Origin: Croceimicrobium hydrocarbonivorans
GTDB taxonomy: Bacteria > Bacteroidota > Bacteroidia > Flavobacteriales > Schleiferiaceae
Direction: 5' to 3'
Assembly: GCF_014524565.1 (NCBI RefSeq)
Contig: NZ_CP060139.1
Span: forward strand, 3,541,501-3,605,500
DNA: 64,000 nucleotides
The stretch's first letter is position 1, and the number at the start of each line of letters is the position of its first letter. The notes under the pieces were generated by a model, which did no database searches, was not told the origin of the DNA, and saw nothing but the letters and a program-made list of their open reading frames with translations. A program made the position numbers and the translations under genes. Shown in pieces: positions 40,866 to 50,161 of the stretch.

Positions 40866-43043
40866 ATGGCGACATTAGAGCGTATCCGTCAACGTTCAGG
40901 TTTATTGCTAATTGTAATCGGTCTGGCCATGTTGGCTTTCATTCTTACCGATCTTTTTAGCTCTGGCAATTCTATGTTTCGCAATGATGCGAATAATGTA
41001 GGAGAGATTGATGGTAAAAAAGTTGATTACCGGGAATTTACAGCCCGTATCGAAAAGCGTATTGAATTACTGCAAAACCAAAATCCGCAGCAAGCTGCCA
41101 ATCTTTCTCGTACCGCAGTAGCCAATCAGATTTGGACGGAGTATCAAGAAGAATATTTATTGACGGATAATTTCGAGGATTTGGGTATCGAGGTTACCAG
41201 CAAGGAATTGATGGAGCGCATCGTCCAGAATCCTCAAATTCAGCAACAGGAAGGTTTCCGTGACCCAGTTACCGGAAAGTTTTCTCCCGCAAAATTGAAG
41301 GAGTATATCGATCAAATTCGTACCAATACAGATGAACAGGCTCAAAAAGCCTTCGAACAGTGGATTGGTTTCGAGGACGGAACACGTGAGCAAATCCTCA
41401 AAGACAAGTATTTAAATGCCGTACGTAAAGGTATTTACATGCCTTCTACTTTAGCTGAGTTGGATTATCAACGTCGCAATGAAGCTACCTCAATTCAGTT
41501 CTTTGGATTGGAGTATAGCTCAATTGCAGACTCCAATATCAGCGTAAGCGAGTCTGATTTGAAAGCTTATTACAAATCACATAAAGAAGACTTTAAAAGT
41601 GATAACAGCCGCGAGATTGCCTTCGTAAACTTCCCGGTTGAAGCTTCCCAAAAAGACCGTAATGTATTACGTGCCGATTTAGAGTCTTACAAACAATCTC
41701 AGGTAATCAGCAACCGTGGTAAGACCGATACTTTACCGAGCTTTGCTACTGCCAAAGATGATTCTACTTTCGCGGTAGGTCGTTCGGATCGTCCGGTAAA
41801 TCCAATTTTCCGCACTAAAAAGGAATTCTCTGCTCCTTTGGATAGCATTCTCTTCAACGAGGAAGTAGGCTTTGTTTACGGTCCTTACGAGCAAAACGGA
41901 ACTTTTTTTCTTTCCAAGATTTCTAAAATTATTGATAAGCCTGATAGTGTTCAAGCGCGTCATATCTTAATTTCTTATCAGGGAGCCAATCAAGGACGTT
42001 CTCAGTCTACTCGTCCTCCAATGGAAGCTAAAAACTTAGCCGATAGCCTTTTGGCCTTGGTAAAAGAAGATTCTACTCAGTTTGGCGCCTTAGCCATGCA
42101 GTATAGCGATGATCCTGGTTCAGGTGCAAAAGGTGGTGCATTAGGTTGGTTTAAGCCGGGTCAAATGGTACCAGCTTTTAATGACTACTCTTTCTACCAT
42201 AAAGTAGGAGATATCGGAATGGTAATTAGCCAATTCGGTTTACACATCATCCATATTCAGGATCAGAAAGGTGCTAATAAGGCTATCAAATTAATCGACA
42301 TCGTGCGTGAGATTGAGCCTTCTGATGCTACCCGCGATAGTATTTACAACTTAGCTACCGTTTTTGCTGCTAAAGCAAATGACACTAGCGACTTTGCTGC
42401 CTTAGCTGCTTCTATGGGCTATGCTGCACGTCCAGCGGCAGGAATTGAGCCTATGCAAGAAAGCATTTTAGGTATCGGTTCTAACCGTGAAATGGTAAAA
42501 TGGATTCACAATGATGAGACTCCCTTAGGAGCGATTCAGATCTTTAGCCAGGATAACTCTTCTTATGTGGTAACTCAGCTAACTGAGATTCGTCCTGAGG
42601 ATTACTTGCCATTGGATTTGGTAGAAGATCAAGTGAAAGCCGAAGTAATTAATGAAAAGAAAGCTACCCAATTAAGCGAGCAAATCAGCTCTAAAATGGG
42701 AGCCAATATTGATATCGCTTCTTTAGCTACTGCCTTCAGTAAAACAGTTCAAAACCAAAGCATCAACTTTGGAACCGCTACTCTAACTAGCTATGGAACT
42801 GAACCAACTGTAATTGGTAGTGCTACTGCAATGGCACCCGGAAGTCTTTCTCAACCTATCGCAGGTGAGCGTGGTGTATACGTGGTTTATGTAAATAGTC
42901 GTAATAAGCCTAACGAATTAAACAACTACGATTCAGAGCGTATCCGGGTTGAAACCGAAATGGCCAATGCCGCTGCTACTCGTGTGGTAGAGTCATTGAA
43001 AAACGAAGCTGAGATCGTTGACAGTCGTAAAAAGTTCTTCTAA
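40866..43043 (+). CDS. ppiD: Peptidyl-prolyl isomerase, PpiD/SurA-like periplasmic foldase
   Basis: The 725-residue protein has an N-terminal anchor 'GLLLIVIGLAMLAFILTDLF' (residues 12-31) and then a SurA-N/PpiD-like helical domain (about 35-220). The parvulin domain lies near 355-460, with 'ARHILISYQGA', 'ALAMQYSDDPGSGAKGGALG' and 'MVISQFGLHIIHIQ'. PpiD helps fold outer-membrane proteins at the periplasmic face of the inner membrane. Its length and single anchor fit the Bacteroidota 'SurA N-terminal domain' type. It is likely monocistronic: a promoter lies before it and a terminator after it. Confidence 0.85.
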   Translation: MATLERIRQRSGLLLIVIGLAMLAFILTDLFSSGNSMFRNDANNVGEIDGKKVDYREFTARIEKRIELLQNQNPQQAANLSRTAVANQIWTEYQEEYLLTDNFEDLGIEVTSKELMERIVQNPQIQQQEGFRDPVTGKFSPAKLKEYIDQIRTNTDEQAQKAFEQWIGFEDGTREQILKDKYLNAVRKGIYMPSTLAELDYQRRNEATSIQFFGLEYSSIADSNISVSESDLKAYYKSHKEDFKSDNSREIAFVNFPVEASQKDRNVLRADLESYKQSQVISNRGKTDTLPSFATAKDDSTFAVGRSDRPVNPIFRTKKEFSAPLDSILFNEEVGFVYGPYEQNGTFFLSKISKIIDKPDSVQARHILISYQGANQGRSQSTRPPMEAKNLADSLLALVKEDSTQFGALAMQYSDDPGSGAKGGALGWFKPGQMVPAFNDYSFYHKVGDIGMVISQFGLHIIHIQDQKGANKAIKLIDIVREIEPSDATRDSIYNLATVFAAKANDTSDFAALAASMGYAARPAAGIEPMQESILGIGSNREMVKWIHNDETPLGAIQIFSQDNSSYVVTQLTEIRPEDYLPLDLVEDQVKAEVINEKKATQLSEQISSKMGANIDIASLATAFSKTVQNQSINFGTATLTSYGTEPTVIGSATAMAPGSLSQPIAGERGVYVVYVNSRNKPNELNNYDSERIRVETEMANAAATRVVESLKNEAEIVDSRKKFF

Positions 43044-43066
43044 ACAGAATTTTCCGCAATAAAATG

Positions 43067-43098
43067 AAGACCGTTCCTTCTGGGGACGGTCTTTTTTT
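43067..43098 (+). terminator. Rho-independent terminator after the foldase gene
   Basis: An inverted repeat, AAGACCGTTCC with GGGGACGGTCTT around a short TTCT loop, is followed by a run of T to 43098. The stem is about 9-11 bp with one G-T pair. It lies 24 bp after the foldase stop and 14 bp before the promoter of the next gene. Confidence 0.8.
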
Positions 43099-43111
43099 AT
43101 GCGCTGCTTCT

Positions 43112-43119
43112 TAGTTTTG
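43112..43119 (+). promoter_or_regulatory. -7 box for the S46 peptidase gene
   Basis: TAGTTTTG matches TAnnTTTG exactly and follows the terminator closely. A GTG at 43119 that begins the longest frame overlaps the box, so the ATG at 43137 is the real start. Confidence 0.5.
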
Positions 43120-43136
43120 TGCAAAATCAACTTTTA

Positions 43137-45362
43137 ATGAAAAGAGTTCTATTCTTCTTAATAGCCTTAAGCATTGGCGGTTCTCTAACAGCCAAGGAAG
43201 GCATGTGGCTTCCTCATCTTATTGCCCAGCTCAATTATTCCGAAATGCAAAGGATGGGCTTGCAGATCAGTGCTGAGGATATTTATTCGGTAAATCAATC
43301 TTCTTTAAAAGATGCAGTAGTGCATTTTAATGGCGGTTGTACCGGCGAACTTATTTCCTCTCAAGGACTCTTATTAACCAATCACCACTGTGGCTATAGC
43401 CAAATCCAAAGTCATTCTACCTTAGAAGATAATTACCTAAAAGATGGTTTTTGGGCCGCTTCTCGCGAAGAGGAACTTCCCAATAGCGGATTGTATGCTG
43501 CCATCATCAAAGAAATTAAGGATGTAAGTAATGATGTCTTAGAAGGAACAACTACCGAGATGGCAGAAGCCGAGCGCGATTCTATTATTCAGTCCAATCG
43601 TCAATCGCTATTAGCTAAAATGAAAGAAGCCTATCCAAAACTTGAATTTGAGTTGAAGGATTTCTTCTTTGGCAATCAATATTTATTGATCAGTAAAACC
43701 ATTTACAATGATGTGCGCTTGGTAGGAGCTCCTCCCAGCAGCGTAGGTAAATATGGTGCGGATACCGATAACTGGGTATGGCCTCGTCATACCGGAGACT
43801 TTTCCATCTTCCGTATTTATGCGGATTCTAATAATCAACCGGCCGACTATTCTGCCGATAATGTACCCTTTAAACCTGCTCGTCACCTGAAAGTGAATAT
43901 TGCTGGTGTTAGAGAAGGCGATTTCACGATGGTTTATGGATTCCCTGGTAGTACCCAACAGTATTTACCAGCCGCAGAAGTTCAGAATACCGTAGAGCAT
44001 TATAATCCTGCCCGCATTGCCGTGCGCGATAAGATCTTGATGATTCTGGATGAAAAGATGCGTAAAGACGAAGCTACGCGTTTGCGATATGCTAGTAAAT
44101 ATGCTCGTATCAGCAATAGCTGGAAACGTTGGAAGGGGGAAATCCTTGGCATCGAAAGAACCCATGCTATTGAAGCCTTGCGCAAGGAGGAACGTCTATT
44201 TGAGCAAACTTGTAAGGCTATTCCTGAATTACAGACTGAGCAACATTTAGTAGCCGAAATGGTAGACCTCTACACCAAACGTCGTCCAATAAACATGGAG
44301 CGCTACGCTTATATCGAAGTAGGTTATTTCGGTATTGAAGCCTTCCGCCATGTATTGGGCTATGGCAAATTAGTGTCCTTGGCAGAAGCAGGACGTACGG
44401 AGGAACTCAAAGCGGAAGCCGAACGTTTAGCCAAGGCCATGGAAGGCTTTAAGAAGGATTATGATTATGATCTGGACTTAAAAGTGGCCAAGAACATCCT
44501 ACCCATGTATTTGAAAGCCATTAAAACTGAGCCCGGAGAAGAAGTGCGCGAATTGCAAGGCAAGGATATGAATGAGCAGATAGAGGAGATTGCCGAAATG
44601 TTTGAAGATGCGCCTTATTTCGCCAGTGATTTCAGTGAGAAGCTCTTAAAGGATCCCGCCAAAATGGCTAAGAAGATTGCTGATGATGATCTTTATGAAT
44701 TGAGCTGGGAGATGTATGATCATTATTTCCAGGTATTGAATGCACGGAACCGTGAGTTTGAATTGAAGATTGAAGCCCTGCAAGCTCGTTATGTGCGTGC
44801 CTTACAAAGAGCATTTCCCAAAAAGCCTTTTTATCCGGATGCGAACTCCACCTTGCGTGTAGCCTACGGCCAGGTTAAGTCTTACGAAGCGCGTGATGCG
44901 GTGATCTACCAATCTCAAACTCATTTAAGCGGAGTAATGGAAAAGTACATTCCGGGGGATTATGAGTTCGACTTGCCGCAAAAGCTTATCGATCTATACG
45001 AGAAAAAGGATTATGGTCGCTATGGCAAGGATGGAGAGATGCCAGTTTGCTTTATTGCTACCAACCATACTACTGGTGGTAATTCCGGATCTCCGGTATT
45101 AAATGCCCGCGGCGAATTAATCGGATTAAACTTCGATCGCGCCTGGGATGGCGTTATGAGTGATATGTATTTTGATCCTAGCATTTGTCGTAATGTGATG
45201 GTGGATTTACGCTATGTACTTTTCATTATCGACAAACTTGGCGGAGCCAGTTATTTAGTAGATGAAATGGATTTGGTGACCGTGCATCCCGATGATCAAA
45301 AGGAAGTAAAGGAAGATGCGGTTGAAAGTGAATCAACCGAAACCTTAAAGAAAGCTGGATAA
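43137..45362 (+). CDS. S46 family dipeptidyl-peptidase, DPP11-like
   Basis: From the ATG at 43137 the protein is 741 residues with signal peptide 'KRVLFFLIALSIGGSLTAK'. The catalytic triad contexts are His in 'LLTNHHCGYS', Asp in 'HTGDFSIFRIYA' and Ser650 in 'GGNSGSPV'. Arg668, in 'LNFDRAWDG', is 18 residues after the catalytic Ser, the position of Arg673 in P. gingivalis DPP11 that gives Asp/Glu preference; DPP7 has Gly there. It removes dipeptides from exported peptides in the periplasm, suiting growth on proteins. It is flanked by terminators on both sides. Confidence 0.88.
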   Translation: MKRVLFFLIALSIGGSLTAKEGMWLPHLIAQLNYSEMQRMGLQISAEDIYSVNQSSLKDAVVHFNGGCTGELISSQGLLLTNHHCGYSQIQSHSTLEDNYLKDGFWAASREEELPNSGLYAAIIKEIKDVSNDVLEGTTTEMAEAERDSIIQSNRQSLLAKMKEAYPKLEFELKDFFFGNQYLLISKTIYNDVRLVGAPPSSVGKYGADTDNWVWPRHTGDFSIFRIYADSNNQPADYSADNVPFKPARHLKVNIAGVREGDFTMVYGFPGSTQQYLPAAEVQNTVEHYNPARIAVRDKILMILDEKMRKDEATRLRYASKYARISNSWKRWKGEILGIERTHAIEALRKEERLFEQTCKAIPELQTEQHLVAEMVDLYTKRRPINMERYAYIEVGYFGIEAFRHVLGYGKLVSLAEAGRTEELKAEAERLAKAMEGFKKDYDYDLDLKVAKNILPMYLKAIKTEPGEEVRELQGKDMNEQIEEIAEMFEDAPYFASDFSEKLLKDPAKMAKKIADDDLYELSWEMYDHYFQVLNARNREFELKIEALQARYVRALQRAFPKKPFYPDANSTLRVAYGQVKSYEARDAVIYQSQTHLSGVMEKYIPGDYEFDLPQKLIDLYEKKDYGRYGKDGEMPVCFIATNHTTGGNSGSPVLNARGELIGLNFDRAWDGVMSDMYFDPSICRNVMVDLRYVLFIIDKLGGASYLVDEMDLVTVHPDDQKEVKEDAVESESTETLKKAG

Positions 45363-45378
45363 GCTTCTAATAATTTAG

Positions 45379-45401
45379 CCCCGCCTCGTGCGGGGTTTTT
45401 T
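45379..45401 (+). terminator. Rho-independent terminator after the S46 peptidase gene
   Basis: CCCCGC (45379-45384) and GCGGGG (45390-45395) form a perfect 6-bp GC stem with a CTCGT loop and a run of six T. It begins 16 bp after the peptidase stop codon. Confidence 0.85.
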
Positions 45402-45459
45402 GTTAATGAGCCTATCTATTTTTATACATTGCTAGGTAATACATACAATATCAGTCTTT

Positions 45460-46836
45460 ATGCGAATCATATACCCCCTTTTGAGCTTGGTCCTTTTTTG
45501 CAGCTCCCTAAGTCTTAATGCCCAAAATGCCCTCAATTTCGATGGGGCCGATGATCGCCTAAGCTGTGGCAATGATGCCAGCGTGCAATTATCAGGTTCG
45601 GCCATTAGTTTGGAAGCCTGGATTTTCCCCACTGCCTGGACCAGCCAAGTCTGGCAAGGGAATATTATCAATAAGGAGAATAATTCGCCCGATTACGGCT
45701 ATATGTTGCGCTGTGGCGATAATGGAAAATTGAATTTCAATCTCGGTAATGGCAGCTGGAATGAGTTAACCACCGCAGCCAATACCCTAAGCTTAAATAC
45801 CTGGCAGCATGTAGCAGGTACTTATGATGGCTCCATGATTCGCCTTTATGTAAACGGAATTCAAGTAGATTCTGCCAGTATGAGCATGAGCTTCTCCAGT
45901 GGTTTACAGAACCTTACCATCGGCAATTGGAGCAATACCCCCGATCGGACTTTTATGGGGAGCATTGATGAAGTAAGGGTTTGGAATGTTGTACGTACTA
46001 AAGGGGAGATTGCCGCAAATATGAATGCTGAATTTTGTACCGCACCTGCCGGTTTGGTAGCTTATTATCAATTGAATGAAGGACAAGCCGGCGGCAGCAA
46101 TGCCAACCTGAATACCGCTCCCGATTTAAGTGGGAATGGGAATACCGGCAACCTTAGCAATTTTGCCTTAACGGGATCGGTGTCTAACTGGGTAATGGGT
46201 TCACCCATCAATCCGGCTTCCGATTTTGTTCAGATAGTGGATAGTACCTGTACCGATTATCTAGGAGCAGGAGGGATCCTTTATGATTCCACCGGTATTT
46301 ATTTGGATACCCTTCAGAATAGCGATGGCTGTGATTCGATAATTGAACTAAACCTCACCGTTAACTCCGTGAATAATGCCGTAACAGCCAACAGTAATAT
46401 TTTGGTTAGCCAGCAAACGAATGGAACTTATCAGTGGGTGGATTGCAGCAATGGCAATACCTGGGTAAATGGTGCCAATAGCCAATTACTAAGCCCTCCG
46501 GATCCTACACACTCTTATGCGGTAATTGTCAATTATAGGGGATGTGTGGATACTTCTGATTGTACATTTTTGGCGGGTATTGGTTTAAGCGAACAGAGTG
46601 GGACAAGCTTTGAGGTGTATCCTAATCCGGCGCAGGGTCCAATTCAGGTTTCCCATCCCGGAATGCATGAAGGTAAACTGGAAGTAATTAGCCTCGGTGG
46701 AAAAATCCTCTTAAGCCAAGCCCTAAATGGGGAAGCGAGTACAATTGATACGGAAGAATTGGAAGCAGGATTATACCTCTTGCGATTACAAAGTGGCCAA
46801 AGCCAGCAGCTTGAAAAAATTAGAATTCTCAAATAA
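45460..46836 (+). CDS. Secreted LamG-domain protein with T9SS sorting tail
   Basis: The 458-residue protein starts 'MRIIYPLLSLVLFCSSLSLNAQ', a signal peptide. The LamG/concanavalin-like domain spans about 20-185 ('NFDGADDRLSCGND', 'ISLEAWIFPTAWT', 'QHVAGTYDGSMIRLYVNG', 'GSIDEVRVWN'). The middle has Cys-rich 'CTDYLGAGGILYDSTGIYLD'-type repeats seen in Bacteroidota surface proteins. The C-terminal domain has 'VYPNPAQG' and ends 'LEKIRILK', the type A sorting signal of the type IX secretion system. It is probably a surface or released carbohydrate- or ligand-binding protein. The gene ends 3 bp before the next start. Confidence 0.85.
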   Translation: MRIIYPLLSLVLFCSSLSLNAQNALNFDGADDRLSCGNDASVQLSGSAISLEAWIFPTAWTSQVWQGNIINKENNSPDYGYMLRCGDNGKLNFNLGNGSWNELTTAANTLSLNTWQHVAGTYDGSMIRLYVNGIQVDSASMSMSFSSGLQNLTIGNWSNTPDRTFMGSIDEVRVWNVVRTKGEIAANMNAEFCTAPAGLVAYYQLNEGQAGGSNANLNTAPDLSGNGNTGNLSNFALTGSVSNWVMGSPINPASDFVQIVDSTCTDYLGAGGILYDSTGIYLDTLQNSDGCDSIIELNLTVNSVNNAVTANSNILVSQQTNGTYQWVDCSNGNTWVNGANSQLLSPPDPTHSYAVIVNYRGCVDTSDCTFLAGIGLSEQSGTSFEVYPNPAQGPIQVSHPGMHEGKLEVISLGGKILLSQALNGEASTIDTEELEAGLYLLRLQSGQSQQLEKIRILK

Positions 46837-46839
46837 AGA

Positions 46840-47388
46840 ATGGAAAACAAAGACCTGAAACAATTACAATATCCCGTTGGTGGATATGATTGGCCGGAAA
46901 GCGTTTCTGAGGAGCAAATTCAAGAATGGCTTCAAACCATCGCTGATTTTCCGGCAGCAGTATTAAAGATTGTAAAGGAAAGTACCGCAGCTCAAAGAGA
47001 GTGGCCGTATCGCCCTGGAGGCTGGAATATTCGCCAATTGGTGCATCATACGGCCGACAGTCATTTGAACAGTCTGGTGCGCTTTAAATGGGCTTTAAGT
47101 GAAGACTGTCCCACCATTAAGGCATACGACCAAAATGGCTGGGCGGCACAAAGTGATTATACCAATACTGATCTGACTTTAAGTCTCAATTTTTTAGTGG
47201 CGCTCCATGCACGCTGGGTTGATTTAATGCGCTCTTTAACTGATGAGGAGCTCCAGAGAAAGTATAAACATCCGGATCATGATGAGTTGCGCACTTTAGC
47301 CGGAACCATTGGAGGCTACGCCTGGCATTGTCGCCATCATTTAGCTCATATGCAGCTGGCTATTAGTTCAAATGGTGATTATCAGTAG
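46840..47388 (+). CDS. YfiT/BstA-type DinB-fold putative bacillithiol transferase
   Basis: The 182-residue protein has the DinB four-helix fold with metal-binding His in 'VHHTADSHLNS' and 'HCRHHLAHMQLA'. The opening 'QYPVGGYDWPESVSEEQIQEW' with 'P-x-G-W-x-x-R-Q-L' is the YfiT/BstA form. BstA-like proteins conjugate bacillithiol to xenobiotics, and YpdA in this window is the usual partner enzyme for bacillithiol, which fits. YfiT itself is a metal-dependent hydrolase-like protein; activity is not proven. It follows the LamG gene by 3 bp. Confidence 0.8.
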   Translation: MENKDLKQLQYPVGGYDWPESVSEEQIQEWLQTIADFPAAVLKIVKESTAAQREWPYRPGGWNIRQLVHHTADSHLNSLVRFKWALSEDCPTIKAYDQNGWAAQSDYTNTDLTLSLNFLVALHARWVDLMRSLTDEELQRKYKHPDHDELRTLAGTIGGYAWHCRHHLAHMQLAISSNGDYQ

Positions 47389-47440
47389 CTAGAGTTAATA
47401 TAAATTCCGTACCTTGAGCTAGCCCCAAAATTCACCAACC

Positions 47441-48400
47441 ATGCATTTCAATTTTAATCAGGCCCAAGATGGGTTTGGAAATAAGTTGAGTGCCCAACAA
47501 AGCACCTCCCAAATTCTAATGATCCGTCCGGCTCGTTTTGGATTCAATTCTGAAACGGCAGACAGCAATAGTTTTCAAGAAAACTCAGGAGAAGAAGCAT
47601 CCGCCATTCAAAATCGAGCTTTGGCCGAATTTGATGCCATGGTGGAAAAGTTACGTTCTAAAGGAGTAAAGATTTTGGTAGCAGATGATACGGATTTGCC
47701 TATAAAACCCGATGCCATTTTCCCCAATAATTGGGTTTCTTTTCACGGCAGGGGCGTGATGGTTTTGCATCCCATGAAGGCTCGCAATCGCCGCTGGGAG
47801 AGACGTCCCGTTTTGGTACGCACCTTAAAATGTGGTTTTCAGGTTAAAACCATTTTGGATTTAAGTGAGTCGGAAAGCCGCGGAGAATTCCTCGAAGGAA
47901 CCGGCAGCTTGGTTTTGGATCGCATTCACCATATAGCTTATGCGGCCTTATCGCCTCGTACGCATATGAGTGCATTAAAGGACTTTTGCGATCACTTGGA
48001 ATATGAGCTCCATGCTTTTCATACCCTCGATTTTAAGGGGCAGGAAATTTATCATACCAATGTGATTCTAACTTTGGGAACCGACTTTGCCGTGATTTGT
48101 GCAGAGGCGATATCGGATGAAGAAGAACGAAATTCTGTGCTTAAAACTTTGCAGCAAAGTGGAAAGGACTTAATATTGATTAGTCCTGAGCAGGTGCAGA
48201 ATTATTGCGGCAATATGCTGGAAGTGCGCAGTGAAGAAGGTCGGGCTTTCCTGGTAGTTTCCGAAACTGCCTTAAAGGCTTTTGATTCTTCACAAATCAG
48301 GCAACTGGAAAAGTATGTTGAACTCATTCCGGTTAGCATCAATACCATCGAGAAGGTGGGAGGGGGGAGCGCCCGTTGCATGATGGCCGAGATTTTTTAA
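47441..48400 (+). CDS. ctlX: Citrulline utilisation hydrolase-type amidinotransferase-fold protein
   Basis: The 319-residue protein has the guanidino-group-modifying fold: 'IFPNNWVSFHGRGVM' (the FPNNW motif), 'LEGTGSLVLDR', 'YHTNVILTLGTDFAV' and the C-terminal catalytic Cys in 'GGGSARCMMAEIF'. 'QILMIRPARFGFNSETADSN' near residue 20 is the CtlX pattern. CtlX belongs to the family of arginine deiminase and dimethylargininase and is tied to citrulline use. A -7-like TACCTTGA lies at 47410-47417. It is followed by an ABM-like gene with 5-bp spacing. Confidence 0.85.
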   Translation: MHFNFNQAQDGFGNKLSAQQSTSQILMIRPARFGFNSETADSNSFQENSGEEASAIQNRALAEFDAMVEKLRSKGVKILVADDTDLPIKPDAIFPNNWVSFHGRGVMVLHPMKARNRRWERRPVLVRTLKCGFQVKTILDLSESESRGEFLEGTGSLVLDRIHHIAYAALSPRTHMSALKDFCDHLEYELHAFHTLDFKGQEIYHTNVILTLGTDFAVICAEAISDEEERNSVLKTLQQSGKDLILISPEQVQNYCGNMLEVRSEEGRAFLVVSETALKAFDSSQIRQLEKYVELIPVSINTIEKVGGGSARCMMAEIF

Positions 48401-48405
48401 GAAAT

Positions 48406-48729
48406 ATGTCCCAATTTGTATTGCATGGCTCTTTGCGAGCTCAAGATTCCAAAGCGCAAGAATTAGCAAAAACCCTTATTCAAGCCTCAGAACTAGTAGG
48501 GGCCCTAAAAGCCTGTCGCCTTTATGCAGTATCTCAAGCTGCTGAAGGAGGCAATGAAGTTTGGGTTACTGAAATTTGGGATTCTAAAGCCGATCATCAG
48601 GCTTCTTTACAAATGCCAGAAGTGCTGGCTTTAATCAGTCAGGCCATGCCCCTATTGGATGGAGCCCCGCAAGGAGGCCAGGTTTTAGATCTTTTAGGAG
48701 GCTATATCCCAGCATCTTCAAAATCCTAA
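48406..48729 (+). CDS. ABM-domain (antibiotic biosynthesis monooxygenase-like) protein
   Basis: From the ATG at 48406 (MSQFVLHGSL) the 107-residue protein has 'LVGALKACRLYAVSQAAEGG', 'NEVWVTEIWDSKADHQASLQ' and a terminal helix-strand, the ferredoxin-like ABM fold. The frame also opens at 48376 inside ctlX; the later ATG fits the fold start. ABM proteins act as small-molecule oxygenases, but no heme or cofactor site is apparent. It lies in the operon-like run 46840-51940. Confidence 0.7.
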   Translation: MSQFVLHGSLRAQDSKAQELAKTLIQASELVGALKACRLYAVSQAAEGGNEVWVTEIWDSKADHQASLQMPEVLALISQAMPLLDGAPQGGQVLDLLGGYIPASSKS

Positions 48730-48732
48730 GCC

Positions 48733-49260
48733 ATGGTTTCTGCTTATATCGAGAGCTTAAGAAAGGAGTTTGAACGCTATAAATCCTTGGGAGAAAAGAC
48801 CTTTGCCCAATTAAGGGATGAAGATTTGTTTTGGCATTTTAATGATGAGAGCAATTCCATCGCCATAATCGTGAATCACTTGGCTGGGAATATGCTATCG
48901 CGTTGGACAGATTTTCTAAACAGCGATGGCGAGAAAGAATGGCGACATCGCGATCAAGAGTTTGAGGATAAAATTAAAAGTAGAGCGGAGCTAGAAGAAC
49001 GCTGGAACCAAGGTTGGACCTGCTTATTCGAGGCCTTGGATGCGGTGAACGAAAGCAATTTTCAGCAGACCATTTACATCCGTTCGGAGGCCCATAGCAT
49101 CATCGAAGCCTTTCATCGGCAATTAGGGCATTATGCTTCCCATATTGGGCAGATTCAGTACATCGGTCGGATGATTAAAGGGGCCGACTGGCAAAGCTTA
49201 TCCATCCCCAAAGGAGAGTCGGAAAGCTTTAATGCCTATATGAAGCAAGGCAAATCCTAA
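48733..49260 (+). CDS. DinB-fold protein (DUF1572-like)
   Basis: The 175-residue protein has helices with 'SIAIIVNHLAGNMLSRWTDFL' and 'QLGHYASHIGQIQYIGRM', the His spacing of a three-His metal site in DinB/DUF1572-type proteins. The family includes thiol-S-transferases and metal-dependent hydrolases; substrates are unknown. It is the second DinB-fold gene in this run. It ends in TAATG, so the next gene is coupled to it. Confidence 0.75.
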   Translation: MVSAYIESLRKEFERYKSLGEKTFAQLRDEDLFWHFNDESNSIAIIVNHLAGNMLSRWTDFLNSDGEKEWRHRDQEFEDKIKSRAELEERWNQGWTCLFEALDAVNESNFQQTIYIRSEAHSIIEAFHRQLGHYASHIGQIQYIGRMIKGADWQSLSIPKGESESFNAYMKQGKS

Positions 49261-49676
49261 TGTCTGAATTTAAAGCTTGGGCTAAACTTTACCGCACCGG
49301 CATACTTAAGGCCTTGGTGCTAGGACAGCTTTGCATAAATCTCCCTATCCTCATTTTTATTTTCGGGGGTTTTCCATTTTTCCTAAAGGCAAACTTAGAC
49401 TGGAACTGGAAGCTAGTTTTAGCCCTTTCGAACCTAAGTTTGGGATACCTGCTTGCCAAGCTGTATTGGGCCCGAATGATTACCTGGTGGCGTCTCAAAG
49501 CATTTTCCTGGGTGGATCAAGAACACTGGTTACTCCTAAAGGATAGTGCGGAGCGTGCCTATCTAATTTATCCTCAGTTTGAAGCAGGAGAAGCTTCTGA
49601 AAAACGCAGTTTTGGGGAAGCGGAGGTGATATCCGAAATCAACGAATTTTTACAGCATTTGGAAGAGGTGGTCTAA
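49260..49676 (+). CDS. Hypothetical two-helix membrane protein
   Basis: The 138-residue protein has two hydrophobic helices (about 20-42 and 50-70, e.g. 'ALVLGQLCINLPILIFIFGG') followed by a cytosolic domain with 'WVDQEHWLLLKDSAERAYLIYPQ'. The domain is small and not recognised. The ATG overlaps the DinB stop, so they are translated together. The next gene follows by 29 bp. Confidence 0.55.
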   Translation: MSEFKAWAKLYRTGILKALVLGQLCINLPILIFIFGGFPFFLKANLDWNWKLVLALSNLSLGYLLAKLYWARMITWWRLKAFSWVDQEHWLLLKDSAERAYLIYPQFEAGEASEKRSFGEAEVISEINEFLQHLEEVV

Positions 49677-49705
49677 CAAAGCTGGATTTGGAGTCGCCCT
49701 GGCAA

Positions 49706-50161
49706 ATGGAATTCGCCCTAAAGAAAAATGACTTGATCCTGGAGCTAGCTTTAAAAATGCTCTTTCTAGGCTTAACCATTTATTACCTAATCCAGGCTAA
49801 TTACATTTTTGGAATACTAATTCTGGTTCTGATTTTAGTAATTGGCCATAAGCCCCAGATTTTCAAACTAATTCGCAGTGATGCCTATGCTTTAAAATTG
49901 AGCGAAAGCGGCCTCGACCTCAATTATCCGAAACAAGTTTATATAGCTTGGGAGCAAATGCAAGAGGTAGCGATGGATGTTCATGATGGGCTCTTGATAT
50001 TGCATTTTCATCAAGGAGAACAGGAAAAGAAACAAGAAGTAAAACTGGATATGCTGAAAATCGAAGATAAGGATCAGTTCTTTCGATTGATAAGCATTTA
50101 CCTCAGTCGACATCAAGAATATTATCTACAGTTAATGGAAAGTCAGAGCCCATGGAATTAA
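49706..50161 (+). CDS. Hypothetical membrane protein, PH/YcxB-like C-terminus
   Basis: The ATG at 49706 (MEFALKKN) is preferred; a TTG at 49688 is six codons earlier. Residues about 10-55 form two hydrophobic helices ('ILELALKMLFLGLTIYYLI', 'FGILILVLILVIG'). The rest has strands typical of YcxB-like or PH-like domains ('YALKLSESGLDLNYPKQVYIAWEQMQEV'). Function is unknown. It overlaps the next gene's start by 10 nt. Confidence 0.5.
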   Translation: MEFALKKNDLILELALKMLFLGLTIYYLIQANYIFGILILVLILVIGHKPQIFKLIRSDAYALKLSESGLDLNYPKQVYIAWEQMQEVAMDVHDGLLILHFHQGEQEKKQEVKLDMLKIEDKDQFFRLISIYLSRHQEYYLQLMESQSPWN

